NCBI GenBank assembly: GCA_001632435.1
Contig: KV423930.1
Coordinates: 55,170 to 119,169, forward strand
DNA length: 64,000 nt
From: Calocera cornea HHB12733
Taxonomy: Eukaryota > Basidiomycota > Dacrymycetes > Dacrymycetales > Dacrymycetaceae
Reading direction: 5' to 3'
Part shown: in pieces, positions 24,439-37,337 of the stretch
How the letters are laid out: every line of letters begins with the position of its first letter
How positions within the stretch are numbered: the stretch's first letter is position 1
The notes under the pieces: generated by a model
What the model was told of the DNA's origin: nothing
The model's database searches: none
What the model saw: only the letters and a program-made list of their open reading frames with translations
Program-made: the position numbers and the translations under genes

Positions 24439-25262
24439 ATGGCCCAGTCATTAGAAAAGGACCCCTTCTACATCAGGTGCGTACCCTTGCAAAGATTGTG
24501 TTGAACGCTACTGACGTGAACGTGCAGATACTAGTACGTTCAATCAGGACCCAAAATAGTAGCTGGTGGCTGACGAAGTCGTGCAACAGTACCGGCCATT
24601 CAGGCAGGCATGGACACGAGTTCCTGGAGTTCGAGTACCACCAGGGGCGCTTGCGCTATGCAAACAACTCGAACTACCGAAACGACTCGCTGATTCGGAA
24701 AGAGAGTACGTACTTGTCGTACTATCCGAAGCTGTCTGTGCCAACGTCTGGCGCTGACGAGCCTCCGATGCTGTTGAACCTGGTGCTGACGCGTCGTTGA
24801 ACAGTGTACATATCGCCAATTGTGGTGCAGGAGCTGAAGCGGATCATTGAGACGAGCGACATCACCAAGTGCGTCTCTCGCGGCTTCGTCATTTGAACAT
24901 CTTACTAATGCGCAGTGCAGGGAAGACGACGCAAACTGGCCCAAGAAGAGTATTGTGGGCAAGCAGGAGCTGGAGGTTCGGATAGGGAAGGAGCATATCT
25001 CATTCGAGGTTAGTGGAACTTTGTACGGCAGCATGTATCGAATTGACGCCGTTCTGTTCCAGACAGCAAAAATCGGCTCCCTGGTCGAGGTCCAGGAGTC
25101 GGAGGATCCTGATGGCCTGCGGACATTCTACTATTTGGTGCAGGATCTGAAGGTGAGCCTGGCTCACAGTGCACGATTGAGATGGAGATTAACGCGTTTC
25201 CCCATCGATAGTGTCTGATCTTCTCGCTCATCTCTCTGCACTTCAAGATCAAGCCTATATAG
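24439..25262 (+). CDS. mago: Mago nashi, exon junction complex core
   Basis: Binds Y14/RBM8 and eIF4A3 in the nuclear exon junction complex. Exons 24439-24476, 24528-24533, 24590-24705, 24805-24868, 24921-25008, 25063-25152 and 25212-25262 give 150 residues, the family length. The conserved N-terminus [20 protein letters not shown] is obtained only if the six-base exon ATACTA at 24528-24533 is included; skipping it stays in frame but loses the RYY motif. Other landmarks are [24 protein letters not shown]-type helix [32 protein letters not shown] and the end [11 protein letters not shown]. It lies just upstream of EAF3 on the same strand. Confidence 0.95.
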
Positions 25263-25657
25263 TCGTCACGCCCGCATTAGCCAACTGTTATTCTGGGCTG
25301 CTGCTGCTGAGACGGGAGCACTGTACGCTAGCATCATGTGATAATCTATGTGCATCTCTGTCTCCCATGTTGTTTTGTTTGGAGATCGGGTCTGCCACCA
25401 GATGCGGCAGGAGGACATGTGACTGGCCGCGCGTAGACCGTGGCCTGAGAAGCAACGAGAATTTCAGACCTGCTTCTCTCCACTATCCAACCTTTCCATC
25501 TCCTGGGTTCTTTTGCGTCACACAGAACAACACTTAAACAACGTAATATTGTGCCAATCCTCCAGCAATTGCCTTACCCCGTGTCTCGGCATCTGATCGC
25601 CCAATAGGCTTCTGTCCACCGCGCCTTTCCCTGACAAGCACCTGATACTCCGATTGA
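25263..25657. other. Spacer upstream of EAF3
   Basis: About 395 bases without a gene, holding the 3' end of mago and the promoter of EAF3. No distinct element recognised. Confidence 0.4.
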
Positions 25658-26934
25658 ATGGCGCCCGCGGCACACCACTCCCATTCGCACGCTCACGGCC
25701 CCGGCGGGTCGCCCAGCACCTCCCGCAAGTCCGACTTCTCCATGGCCGCCTTCGTAAACAATGAGAAGGTCCTGTGCTATCATGGACCGCTCTTGTATGA
25801 GACCAAGGTATGAACGCGTCTTACACACGCGCGCGGCACGCGGACGGGATCACAGCTGATGGTCATCATCCAGGTTCTGAAGAACGAGACCTGGGACGAG
25901 ACGAATTCGAGGGCTGACAAGGCGCGTGGTCCGCACTATTTCGTCCACTATAAGGGATGGAAGAACACGTTCGTTGCTATGTTCGTACTCGACATCGGTG
26001 GCTGACGCGTCACTTTCATGCAGGTGGGACGAATGGGTCCCTCAGTCTCGTCTTCTGAAATGGAACGAGCACAACCTCGCCTTGCAGAAGCAGCTCGTTC
26101 AGACCCATAAGAAGGCAGAAACACCCCCTTCAACGAAGCCTGCCACGTCTGGCGTCACCAGTGGGAGGGAAAGTGCGGGTGGAGGACGTCATTCGGCTGC
26201 AACCGATAGGAGGAAGGACTCGAGGGGCGTAAAGCGACCAAGGGAGGACGTGCGTCGTCATTTGGCTACATACAGTGAAAGGCACTTACCGAGCATATAG
26301 GATGAGAAGAAGCCAGAGCTCAAGCTTCTCGTTCCGGATATCCTGAAGGTACAGCTCGTGGACGATTGGGAGGCTGTCACCAAGAACAACCAGCTTGTCT
26401 CGCTCCCTCGAGAACCGAACGTGCGCGAACTCTTGGAGGACTTCCAGGAGACACTTAAGCCGCGCGTCTCGCCGTACGTATCTATGGTGCAGAGTGCTTC
26501 GCATGATTGATCTTGACCTCCAGAAGCATCGCCCAACTCTTCCCAGAGCTGCTTGCAGGACTTACGCTCTACTTCAATCGGTCATTGGGCCAGAATCTGC
26601 TCTACCGCTTTGAGCGCGCTCAATACGCTGAGGCCAAAAAGAAGTATGAAACTGGCAAGGAACATGGCCTTGCAGAGGTGTATGGAGCTGAACACCTGCT
26701 CCGTATGGTCGTCAACATGCCCGCCATGATCAAGGAGACTGGGATGGACCAGGAGAGCATGCGGCTCCTTGGCGATCACATCAACGAGCTACTGAAGTAC
26801 GCGGTTTCTCCCCACAGACAGCCTTCTTGCTAATCATCGTTGATTGTAGATATCTCACTGATAGACGTGAACGCGTATTCTTGCCAGAATACGATAACGC
26901 CAGTCTACCGTATCTGAACATATACAGGACATGA
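25658..26934 (+). CDS. EAF3: Eaf3/MRG15 chromodomain protein
   Basis: Methyl-H3K36 reader shared by NuA4 and the Rpd3S deacetylase. Exons 25658-25807, 25874-25968, 26024-26249, 26301-26473, 26524-26796 and 26850-26934 give 333 residues. The chromo barrel is at about 33-100 (KVLCYHGPLLYETKVL, HYFVHYKGWKNTWDEWVPQ), with its aromatic cage residues visible. A basic linker rich in Ser/Arg follows (about 105-155). The MRG domain is at about 165-330 (VKLKV-type start ELKLLVPDILKVQLVDDWEA, then PREPNVRELLEDF, YGAEHLLRMVVNMPAMI). It converges on EMC8 with about 100 bp between stops. EAF1, another NuA4 subunit, ends 11.9 kb away. Confidence 0.95.
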
Positions 26935-27035
26935 GGCACTGGGAGGCAGTATCAGGGGGTTGGCCACGCGTTAGGATATGTATACCATCTGCGCAATGCA
27001 TTGCATATACCCCGCATACCGCATATTCGCCATCT

Positions 27036-27792
27036 CTATAGCTTCTCTGCCGTGGCGGTAACTTTCGGGTTCTTCAGCCAATCTATCCGCACATCCTCCA
27101 GATGATCGTCGAAGTCTCCCAGCTCCTCCTGCACAGTCCGTTCTTCGATCGCGCGCAAAGTGCGGGCGGGCAGGTCGGTCTCGGCGAGGTGGAACGTCGG
27201 ACTATGCTTCGAATCGGCGGAGGGAGCAGTAGGCGGTGGGGAAGTGAAGGAATTGGGTATGGCTTTTAAGGAAGGCGATGCTGTATATGGCTGGTCCGTC
27301 TTGTCAGAAGGGCAGCTTGCAGGAGGAAGATAGCTATAAGCACCAAGAGACCAGCTTCACCCATGGAGAGAGCCTGTGCGTCCAGCACGAGCGCAACAGC
27401 ATCGGCGTTAGATACTTTTATCTTCGACACTACTCGATCGCCAACAGGACCAAGCGACGTTTCGTCCGCTCGTTCCGAGGCTTCGTAGTATCCTATTATT
27501 CGCAGACCGGCATCCTCGGCATATCCTCCTACCTGATCATCGATTTGTTAGCTCGTATAAACGCACACAAGATGTCAGATCGACGCACCAGGTCCAGTCC
27601 GATCTCCATCATAGGACTCAGGCTCGTCCAGTGATGCAGCAGCGGTACTGCATCGCTGACAACGACATCCGTGACACCGGGTGGTGAGGACGTGAGCAGC
27701 ACCCCATTCACAGTGCACGTTGGGTATTTGGCGGCATGCAACAGTAGTTTGACGTATGCCAGGCGTGATATTGTGTACGTGTGAGGAGCCAT
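27036..27792 (-). CDS. EMC8: ER membrane protein complex subunit 8/9
   Basis: Subunit of the ER membrane insertase EMC, with a JAMM-like fold without catalytic metal residues. Exons 27792-27589, 27532-27344 and 27290-27036 give 215 residues. Family landmarks are YTISRLAYVKLLLHAAKYP, VNGVLL, VSDAVPLLHHWTSLSPMMEI at the first splice, GGYAEDAGLRIIGYYEAS, and the end FDDHLEDVRIDWLKNP. The second intron (27343-27291, 53 nt, branch CTGAC) is inferred. Reading straight through hits a stop, and only this splice restores the frame to the conserved C-terminus. Confidence 0.85.
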
Positions 27793-28034
27793 TGCTGACC
27801 GTGCGAACCTATGTGCCGATTTAGGGAAGCCGGTTGTCGCGGTTGTCGTCAATACAAGTCGTTCACCAGGCCGAGGACGCGACGTGGTGCGGCATGTGGC
27901 GCGGCCCAGTTGGCGAGTGCGGGGTCTTCGTCTGCTCTCTGTTTCTCTGGTCGTCTCCCACAAGCCACGCCTTCCAGTGCTGTCACTTTCTCTTTTCTCT
28001 CGCATGTCATAGTTCCTTGACTAGAGCACAGTGC
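27793..28034. promoter_or_regulatory. Shared upstream region of EMC8 and TAZ1
   Basis: The 242 bases between divergent start codons hold both promoters. No TATA box is obvious. Confidence 0.45.
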
Positions 28035-29137
28035 ATGGTCTATCAGCGGATCTCGTCCTGCACTGTGGGCGCAGTCGGTCTTCTTTGCAAAGCGTTTCTG
28101 CGATGGGGTTGCAAGGATGTGAAGGTTGAGGGTCTTGAAGTTCTCACGAAAGCCCTGGAAGACAAGAGTCGAAGAGAGCAAGGGAGGGGTGTATTAACAG
28201 GTACGCCATGTTGGACGGCCTTGCTCAACCTCATATCGATTACTATTTTAGTGTGCAACCATGTCTCTGTGTATGCACAAGGACGGTATACCTGGTTGCG
28301 TATACTGAATCATATAAGCTAGTTTGGATGATCCAATAATATGGGGAATCATGCCAACCAATACCTACTTCAATCCAAACCTAAGTCGCTGGACTCTAGG
28401 TGCATCTGATATTATCTTCACGAATCCGTCGGTCTGCATACTTCTTGCTCAGCTCCCTCCCTTACACCTTGGACAGACTATACGGCGTGTTCTTCCGGGC
28501 CGGCCAAGTGTTCGAGACCTTCCGAGGTGGTGGGATACACCAAGCGGCAGTAGATGATGCTATAAAAAAGCTGGACGAGGGGAGATGGGTGCGCATCATC
28601 CGTCGCTTCCAGCTCCCGCCAGCATGCTGACCATGTTTCACAGGTTCACATCTTTCCTGAAGGCAAAATAAACCAGCCCTGCTTCAATCCCGCAGGAGGG
28701 CTGTTCCCCTTCAAGTGGGGCATGTGAGTGATGACGCTCTGCAGTATCACAGTGCTATCCTTACCGGGCTTTAGGGGAAGAATGATCATGGAAGCCAAGT
28801 CAACACCAGTCATTATTCCGATGTGGATCACCGGTTCGCTTTAGCTATGTCTGAGCTCACCACGTCAGCTGAGTCTTATGGCATAGGAACCGATCAAGTC
28901 ATGCCGGAACCACGGCAATTTCCCAACAAGTTTCCGCTTCCCGGCAAGCGACTTTCGATCACGATCTGTCACGATCCGAAGCTGAACGATGTCGTTGGCG
29001 AGATGAGATCGGGATGGCTAGCAAGGGGTCAGCTGGCAGGCGAAACTGCCGACACCAGGAGCCTCATAACGGCGAGGATCCAGGATTCTGTGGTAGCGTT
29101 GCGCAACCGGCTGGAATCCAAGAGCGTGCCCGCTTGA
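28035..29137 (+). CDS. TAZ1: Tafazzin, cardiolipin transacylase
   Basis: Mitochondrial transacylase that remodels cardiolipin. Exons 28035-28200, 28252-28270, 28323-28427, 28477-28588, 28644-28723, 28775-28833 and 28887-29137 give 263 residues. The acyltransferase motif NHVSVLDDP spans two introns. It is followed by IIWGIMPTN, ASDIIFTNPLYGVFFRAGQV, the FPEG motif in VHIFPEGKINQP, and PVIIPMWITG. The first hydrophobic segment (ISSCTVGAVGLLCKAFLRW) matches the family's membrane anchor. Exon 2 is only 19 nt. The start Met precedes the anchor directly; an extra 5' exon cannot be excluded. Confidence 0.9.
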
Positions 29138-29749
29138 CGGCGAGCTCGCCGTTCGGTGGAGAGCTGGCCGCGCAGCAGCCTCGCTGGGACAATGTTCCGC
29201 AATTCCTTGTGGTCATCGATCTTTCCAATTCGATGATCAAACGGTAGCTTCTTAATTGGGTTATTTTGAATCCCTCTTAAGCCGAGTTCAGGTTCATCGG
29301 CTGAAACCGTGTTGCGCTGGGTTGCGTTGGTTGATACTGCGGCAAACCATCTCGGTGATGCCGTGGTTGCTGGGGATAAAACTGCCAGCGATTATGCCGT
29401 GTTAACTTATCGTATGCACAGTAAGTTGCCAGTTCTATACTGCTATAATATCTCAGCCAGCCGCGCTGTTTTTCGCCCTCTCAGGTCAGGGGTACTAAGT
29501 AGTCACCCGCCATCTTGTTTGGGGTCAAAGTGACCATCCGCTTCCGCCTAATTACGTCCGGAACTACTTTATACCAGAGACGCACCGGCCTCATCCCATT
29601 CAACCCTGTCCTCTTCTCTGTACCACCAACTGTTGTCTCCAAACGACGAATGACCTAAAGGCCCTGAGCGTCTCATCATACCACAAGATTTTCCTCTGTG
29701 AGGTTTTCTATATTGGCTGTAACGTCGTGCACGCAAGCTGTTGCACCTG
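29138..29749. other. Intergenic region before the dsRBD-like gene
   Basis: About 610 bases with no supported gene: the 3' end of tafazzin and the promoter of the next gene. A CT-rich, TATA-poor leader runs at 29550-29740. Confidence 0.4.
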
Positions 29750-32700
29750 ATGGACATCGACCCCTTTTCGCGTGGCGACGACATGGTCCCTCTCGCCTTT
29801 CCGGAAGAGATGCTACGTTCAAGCTCTCCTGATGAATATGCAATGATAGAAGACAACCCGACCGAGCTTATTACTACTGCTGGGGACGACGGAGCAGATT
29901 CTCTTGTCGCTGCGGGTATCGCTGAGGAAGAAGCAGTGCTCAACGTACTCTTGGACAACGAAGAGGATGACAGCACCGATGCCAGTAACAACAAGGAGGA
30001 CGAGATTCTCCGCACGGCAAAATTTCTGCTCTCTATGGGTGCCCAGCCGCTCTCTGATCTCGTTCCCAAGAGCCCGAGTCCACCGCCCTCCGATTCGGAG
30101 GACGATGCTGTGCCCGACGTGTCGGAGGAAGCCAGAGGTTCCAACGTCGAGCTTGACCATCTCTATCAAATATGCAACCGTCTGTATGGCAATCACGGAC
30201 CCCTCAAATGGGATTACGGACCAGACGGAGGCGCACTTGCGACAGGTAATGCCGACCTCTTGTACACAGAACAAGATTCTAAGCATGAAACAGATAAGAA
30301 GGCCACGTTGACCATCGAGCTGCCCAATGGGAACAAACGCGTCTTTAAATCGCGAGGTCATTTCAAGAAAAAATCCCAGGCCAAGGCATCTTCTGCATTG
30401 GTGGCCATAGAATCAGGAGCTATCGATTTCCTCGAAACTGGAACAGATCGGAGAGTCCGTGACCCAGCTCAAGGGGTCGAGGATACCGCGGCTGAAAAGC
30501 AACAATTACAACTGGAGCAGGATGAACCACGGATATTCGAGCAATGTAATATCTGGCGCCGGAGCAAAGTTCAGCCTGTTTTCACGTATACGATAGATCC
30601 CAAGCAGGGCAATGGTAAGTATTTACGGTGTATGATCTTCCAGCTCAAAAGCTAACGTCAACAGGCTTTGGGTGCGCTTTATCCATCTACTTATCCAAGA
30701 TGATCCACCGAACATGGAGTGTTGGCGTGGCCTACGGCACAAAGCAAGAAGCCAGAGGTGCTGTGTGCAGCCTCGCCGTTCGTCTCGGTGTCTTGGACTT
30801 CATCGCCCACGGAGACGGGTTGACAGAACCATGGGATGACGAGGCTGCTGCACGGTATCCCAAAAAGGTCAAAGAACTAATTCTAGTTGGTTCAACGAAA
30901 GAAAGCCCCACCCACATCACTCAGCAATCCTACTACGACGCCCTTCCGAAACCGCCCCCCTATAACGTCGGGTTTGGTGAAGGCCGGACGAATCCCATCA
31001 CCTATCTGTACAAGCTATTCCAGAAGACCAAGCACCTTGGCGTAAAGGAACAGTTTACGGGAATCAGCGACTCGCATGTTCATCAAGGTGTGATTATTGT
31101 CGTTTATCATTGAGCGTCGCTGAACCTAACTCTAGGACATGGATGTCTCCTCCGCGTTGAGCATCGGAATGACTCGTTCTCTTACCTCGTCCCCCTAGCC
31201 TTCGCGAAGCGCTCGGAGGCGAAAGCTGCTGTATGCCTCCTAGCGATCTCCCAGGGACTAGTGGACATTCTCGAAGAAATCTACGGGAAGAACCAAAGAG
31301 AAAGCGCATACGGGTCCGGGAACGGTTATGTCAGGACCTTTAAAGCAGAGCCTGGGCAGTTGATAGGGACTCTGTCGTCCAACGAGAAGGATTTTGGCGA
31401 GATCTGCTTAGAAGCCATCGGCGCGGAGCTACGTGCCTTTAGAGCTGGTGCTTCCCCTCGCATCGACTTGCAACAGAGTGATAGTGGTGGTAAGCCTCCC
31501 TGCAGTACCTGTTGCGCCCCAGACTTACCATCAAAATAGGATACACAGCGCGACTCGAGGTCTTCGTCGACCGGACGAATCGTCGGGTCTACACCTCCCC
31601 CGGTGATTATAGGACGAAGCACGATGCTAAGCTTGCTGTGTCTACTTTGGCCGTGGAGCGCGGTGTTCTGGAGTTCATTCGCTTTCGTGGAGAACCAGTT
31701 CCCCATGGATACGTTCGACCTCCTGTTGGTGGTGTTGATATCCCCTATGTTCCTGAGGTTGAGCAAAGGGCTGGCCCGGTTGATCGGACTTCCCGCTTTG
31801 TCGGCCCAGATCAACCGGCGCCACCTGCTGACTCCCATTTGTTTCATTATCGAAGATCTCCGCCGGCTGCCTATACTCCACATGACGATCGCTCGTATGG
31901 CCGTCCCATATATCCTGATCCTGCCCCTCGGGACTCTCGTGATGACTGGCATCCTCCACCGCCCGAACCCTACCCTCCTACCTACGTCCGACGTGACGAG
32001 CGTGGCTATTACGGCTATCCTGAGCACCGCATGCCATACCCTGCTGCCGAGGATCCTCGTAGTCGTCACCCTTCGTCGTACTATCCTCCGCCTCCTAGCT
32101 CTTCTGCTTATCCTCCGGATTATGCTCCTGGGTCTTATCGATCATACGCTCTCCCGCCAGGCGGAGAATATGATCGATACGGCTATGATCGATATGCTGA
32201 GGAAAGGCGCTACTATGACCATCCTCAAGATTGGCACTCTTATCGTGGATATCCAGAGCCACCGCCTCCTCCAAGAGGTCCGTCAGCCTACCCTCTCGAA
32301 GCAGGATGTACTCCGGACTATCGTGATGCAGCGCCTCGACCCTACTACCCAAACTACCCGCCCTCTGCTGTAGATCGCCATCCTTACTACGAGCGCCCGC
32401 GCGACTTTACACCGCATGAGGATGCCAATCCCTACTACCGTCGAGAACTTCCGTTCGCAGCGACAAGACCGAGTTACCATGACGACAGGGGGGCATTTGC
32501 GGATCCCGCTACCGGAAGTCATCGTCACGCCATGCATGTTGGGATGGCAATGCAGTACGCTCCACCTCAAGAGCAGCATCGGGAAGTCGCCACACACGGC
32601 TACCTGGAAGATCGAAGACCATATATGAAACAAGAGGAAGATCCAAGTCCCTCTCGTTCACTTGATACCTATGGGCGGTCTGAGTCGGAGGCCTCGCGGT

Positions 32701-33399
32701 TCGACCACACTCCGATCGCGGATGCTTCGCTCCGACAGATTCCGGAAGCAGCTCCGCCTGTGGCCGTGCCTCCAGCGGGCTTGGAGCCTCCTGCCTCGAA
32801 GTCGAGCGCGCCTGTTCTATCCTCTGCTGCTCTCGCTGCGTTGCTCGGCAGCTCTGCCACACAAAGCTTGGCTTCGCCTTCATCTAAGCTACCTCTGTCG
32901 GTTGCGATTCCAGCGCCAGAGATGGCCAGGTCTACGTCTACATCTGCGAGATCGGTCAGTTTTGCGCTGAACGCTGGTAGTGTCAGCCCCGCGATCTCTA
33001 GAGACCCGAGGAAAAGGCTGCGAGTCGACAGCAGCGAGCCCAAGACGCCGGTTTCTCCGACCAAAGGGAGGTCGTTCGTTAATGAGCTGCTTGGTATGTA
33101 GCCTCTTGATCTCTGAAGGATGCGGCTGAACAATCTCTCCAGAGTTCTGCAGAACGAACGGTCGGGAAGAACCAGTATTCCACTCTGAAAGCGTGCCGTC
33201 AGAATCGAGCGTAAAATACCGAGTCTGGCTGATGCTTGGGAACCAGAAGATGGGGCTACGGACTGCCTTCGACTCGATAGTACAAGGAAATGAAAGGCTC
33301 AGTCAAGTGGTCAAGGAGAAGCTGGAAACTGACGGTCCCCCGCCGAAGAGAAGGAAGACCGGCGAAGACTCGGGAGATGCCCCATCCCTGGCCGCCTGA
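29750..33399 (+). CDS. Large protein with repeated dsRBD-like units
   Basis: Exons 29750-30614, 30665-31087, 31136-31489, 31540-33093 and 33143-33399 give 1150 residues. I recognise no named ortholog. Up to five units follow an alpha-beta-beta-beta-alpha pattern like double-stranded RNA binding domains. Unit 1 (about 135-228) ends KKKSQAKASSALVAIESG. Unit 2 (about 262-335) has GFGCALSIY and EARGAVCSLAVRLGVLDFI. Unit 3 (about 402-475) has GHGCLLRVE and EAKAAVCLLAISQGLVDIL. Unit 4 (about 510-598) has GGYTARLEV and DAKLAVSTLAVERGVLEFI. Unit 5 (about 1058-1120) starts FVNELLGEFCRTNGREEPVF. Units 4 and 5 are separated by a 450-residue disordered stretch very rich in Tyr, Pro, Arg and Asp. A basic PPPKRRK near the C-terminus may be a nuclear signal. 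An RNA-related role is inference. Confidence 0.75.
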
Positions 33400-33865
33400 T
33401 GGCATGTGTCTGTCTGTACCCCGTGATGGAGATAGCGATGCGCTTAGATCTCCTCCGCCAGCAAACCCTGTGCTGACTCCGTAGCATATACTATCACCCT
33501 ACCGTATCTTTGCGATCGCTAATATGAGAATGACTTTGTGTGACCAAAACTGTGCCATCGGCCCAACTTGGGCATTCAATTACCTGGTTGGGTGAGACAA
33601 ATTGCCTCGGAGAAGCAGGCCGGGCGGAGTAGGGATCAGGGTCCCCCGTGTTTGGCTCCGTCCACGCGGCACCCTCACCCTACCGCGTAATGTCGCCCAC
33701 CGCCACCACGGGATGGCCAGGCGTTGTGGGTTCCCCGTACTAACTAAGCAGTGTCGTCCCTGGCCCACCGCCCCTCCCTCCCCCCTCGGTGCATATATCC
33801 AGGTCTCTCCTTCCTACACCCATCACAGCGTTGGATACGGTCTGCACAACACCAACAGAGCTGCG
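33400..33865. other. Intergenic spacer
   Basis: About 465 bases, the likely promoter of the next gene. GC-rich around 33650-33700, with a C/T-rich leader before 33866. No gene seen. Confidence 0.4.
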
Positions 33866-36800
33866 ATGGCGCCCGTCGCCAACCCGCCTCCCGACGTCGC
33901 GGTCGTCGTCGTGCTAGACCGGTACTGCCAGCCCACGCAGCTCAGCATGGTGATCCCGCTGATGACTGCATTGATGAAGCAGTACCCAGAGTCGCATGTA
34001 AGCTACCGCACTTCTTGACAGTACCCTGAACTTGTGCGACTCACCCACGTCTGCTCCAGGCAAAGGGTCAGATTAGGATGGCGTCCGTCACGTACGACAC
34101 GACCCAGACGAACGACATGCTCAACCCGACGCACTGGTTCGAGAACATCGACAACATGCCCGCGAAGTTCCACAGCAAGGAGGTCTGCCTGAGTCGGTTT
34201 GGAATTCGCCCGAACACTGGCGCCAAGGGAAAGAGCGCTATGGTGGAGGGCATCGTGGCGGGGATGGAGGTGCGCGCGTCGCTTCCCGACTCCACTCCTG
34301 GCCCTGACTCACATGCCTGCTGCAGTTGTTGGAGATGCAGGCCAAGGAGCCTTTCGTCGCTCCCAATCCGCCTGGCCCACCCGTTCTCTCCCACACGAAA
34401 CTGCGCGCGTTCAGCGACACAGGGCTGAGAAAACACGTGACCCCAACAATACGATATTTGGTTGTGCTCAGCGCCCTCCTACCGGACACTGGCGCGCGCG
34501 CGATGCGCAATCGGTATACACAATTTAATGGATGTACATGGGGACAGCTACCGGACAAGCTCAAGGAGGTGAGCTGATCTTTGATCTCTCCCAGACGTGC
34601 ATTTTGAGTCGGAATCTTAGATGAACATCAACCTCTCTATGGTATACCTGCAAAACACGCCGAAGATCGCGGCTCTGCATGCCGCGGCTACTGTGCACCC
34701 CTCGGAGATGTGGTTCCCGAGACCTCCTTCATATCCCAATTTCCAGGTCTTGTTAGCAGGGTTTGACACGAGTGCGTCCAACCACAAGTCCGCGTTGAAC
34801 ACCCTCTGATACACAGGGCCAGAGCTGCAAGTGCAACACCAAGCCCAGGGAAAACGACCTACACCGGACTCAGAAGTGTCCCAATCGCCGAACTCCAAGC
34901 GTGCTCGGACCAGCGTGGATGGAACGGCCACCGTGGGCAACCAGGCGCCCCCACCTCAAGCACCTGCCGCTGGACAACCTATGCCCAATGTGAACCCCCC
35001 ATCTCAGCCTGTGCCCGCACCCGCGCCATCGGCACAGGCTGTTGCGCCTCCGGTACAGCCTGCGCCTGGCGGCCTCGCTGGACGCCGTATGGCCGCGCCC
35101 AACATCACCCTGCCACCTCTCCCACCTGGAGCTGGAGTCAACGTCCCCGGACAGCCACAGACGGCGACTCAGCCCGCGCCAGGCCAGCTTGCGATGCCCT
35201 CTGGTGGTGCCACTAACGTCCCACCTCAGTGGCAATCAGTGCTTGCGCTGAATCAGTCTCAAAATGGCACGAGTGCTCGAGGACCGACCCCGCGGCCGAA
35301 TTCGGTCGCTCCAGGCACTGCAGCCAAGGCGCCGGTCGGCACCCACTCGCGTAGCGCCAGCATGCAGGGCATGCCAAATGGTCAGAATGGCGTGGCAGCA
35401 CCAGTACCCACCCAGCCTAGTGCCCCCTTGTTGGCCGGCGCGCAGCGAGGCAATATCAATATTGCGGGACATGCTCGGGTCGCATCCACCAACGGACCCT
35501 TTCCTGGGCAACCCCAGGCCGGGGCTACCGCTCCCCCGCAAGCCAGTGGTCTGGCCAACCAGACAACGCCCAACGCCCTACCCTCCCCTCGGCCCCATGC
35601 TCCCGGCACGAACTATCCCTTCCCTCCAACACCGCCTTTGCAGACCGCGGACCTGAACGACCCAGAGGCAGTGAAGCGTGCCGTGGACAAGGCGTGCAAT
35701 GATTACTTCCAGCAGCTGCCTGCTGTGTTGCAGCAGAAGGTTTCGCAAGACCTGAAAGCCAATGTTCAGGCGGCGACCGTGGATGATCTCGCGAGAGCCA
35801 AAGCGCACGCCATTTTGGGTGCCCTGCGGATGACTGCGCACCGATGGAAGTGGGCCAAACATGAGAAGATGCATCAGAATCTCTTCGAGCTGTCGAGGGC
35901 GCGGTGGCCTCAGCAGATCAACCCGGCGGCCGCAGGGCCATCGCTGTCAATCGGCATGAACGCGGGCACCAATCCGACCAATCCGGGCGCTGTACAGCAG
36001 CAGCCTCCTGGGCAGAACCCGCAGAATCCACCTCGACCCGAGAGCGCAGCTGCGAATCCGGCGGCTCTTCAGGCACAACAGCAAAGGTTTCTCATGCAGC
36101 AACAACAATATCACCGAGCCCAGGCGGCTGCGGCGATGCAGAAGGCGCAAGCCCAGCAACAAGCGCAACAAGCGCAGCAAGCACAGGCGGCGCAACATCA
36201 GGCACAAACACTACAACAGCAAGCTCATGCAGCGCAACAGCAGACTCAGGCTACCCCATCGCAACCTGACTCACCCCATATCCCGTTGTCCTCTCAGGTT
36301 GCTCCTCGTCAACTTCCCGGAGCTCGACCTGGCGGTCCTGGCGGTCTTCTGGCCGGGGCTGGACAACCTGGCAATCAGATACGGAATAGCCCTATCCCCA
36401 ACGAGAATCAGGCGCCTCCTGGCATCGCGCGGCCTCCCACCACCCAACCGACTCCTGTCCAGCAGCAGCTCGCTCAGATGCAGCAGATGGGCGCACAGCA
36501 ACAAATGGCAATCATGCAGCAGAATCAGATGCAGCAGAAGCAGATGCAGCAGAACATCCCGCCACAAATGCAGCAGGGCATGCCTCTAATGGCGAACAAC
36601 CAGATGGCGCCTCAGCAGCAACCAGGTGTCATGCAAGCTCCGAACCCGGGTCAACCCGGTGGAGATGCGTTACGGCCGACGACGGCTGCCAACGAAGTCC
36701 TGCGAGATGTGGTTTTCAGTTGGAAATCGGATGCCTCGCCGCAGGATATGATGGTTTGCTGTGGGTTGAGCAGGTTGAACAGGGTTCAGACGCCTTCGGA

Positions 36801-37305
36801 ACAGCTGTGAGTCAAAAGATGCCATTACCATTGAATTACCGCTAATATTTGTTTGTAGTCAAGCGCTTCTGAGAACATGGCCCAATAGGATCCCTGTGCC
36901 AAGCTGGATCCCGAACCGTCTGGGCGAGAAGACGACGCTACAGAGGCTTATGGACCTCACCCTCATGTTCCGGATCACGCCAACTGCAAATGAGAAGATG
37001 GGTGACAAAGCCATGCTCAACCAGGGCATGTTCACGCAATTCTACGAAATGTTCCAAGTGGGCCAGAGGATGGCTTACGTTCCGTTGCCTATGAACGGCA
37101 GGCAGGACACTGGACTCGTGCTCATCCATCCGCCTGTCCCGAAGCAGATCAGGATGATATTAGCATTTTGCTTCCACGACAAGCCGGTCCCGCCCATGCT
37201 CACCGGAGCCGCGCCGCCGAACCTTGCTGGACCTGGCCACAATATCATCCCACAGAATCCGTCAATGCAAATGCATCCCCAGCAGCAGCAGCAGCAGCAG
37301 CCCGT

Positions 37306-37337
<32 letters not shown>

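Noticed and set aside
31603..32373. Plus-strand hydrophobic frame of 256 codons resembling a membrane protein
   Set aside because: Frame-shifted reading of the Tyr/Pro/Arg-rich part of the dsRBD-like gene; proline codons give Leu in this frame.
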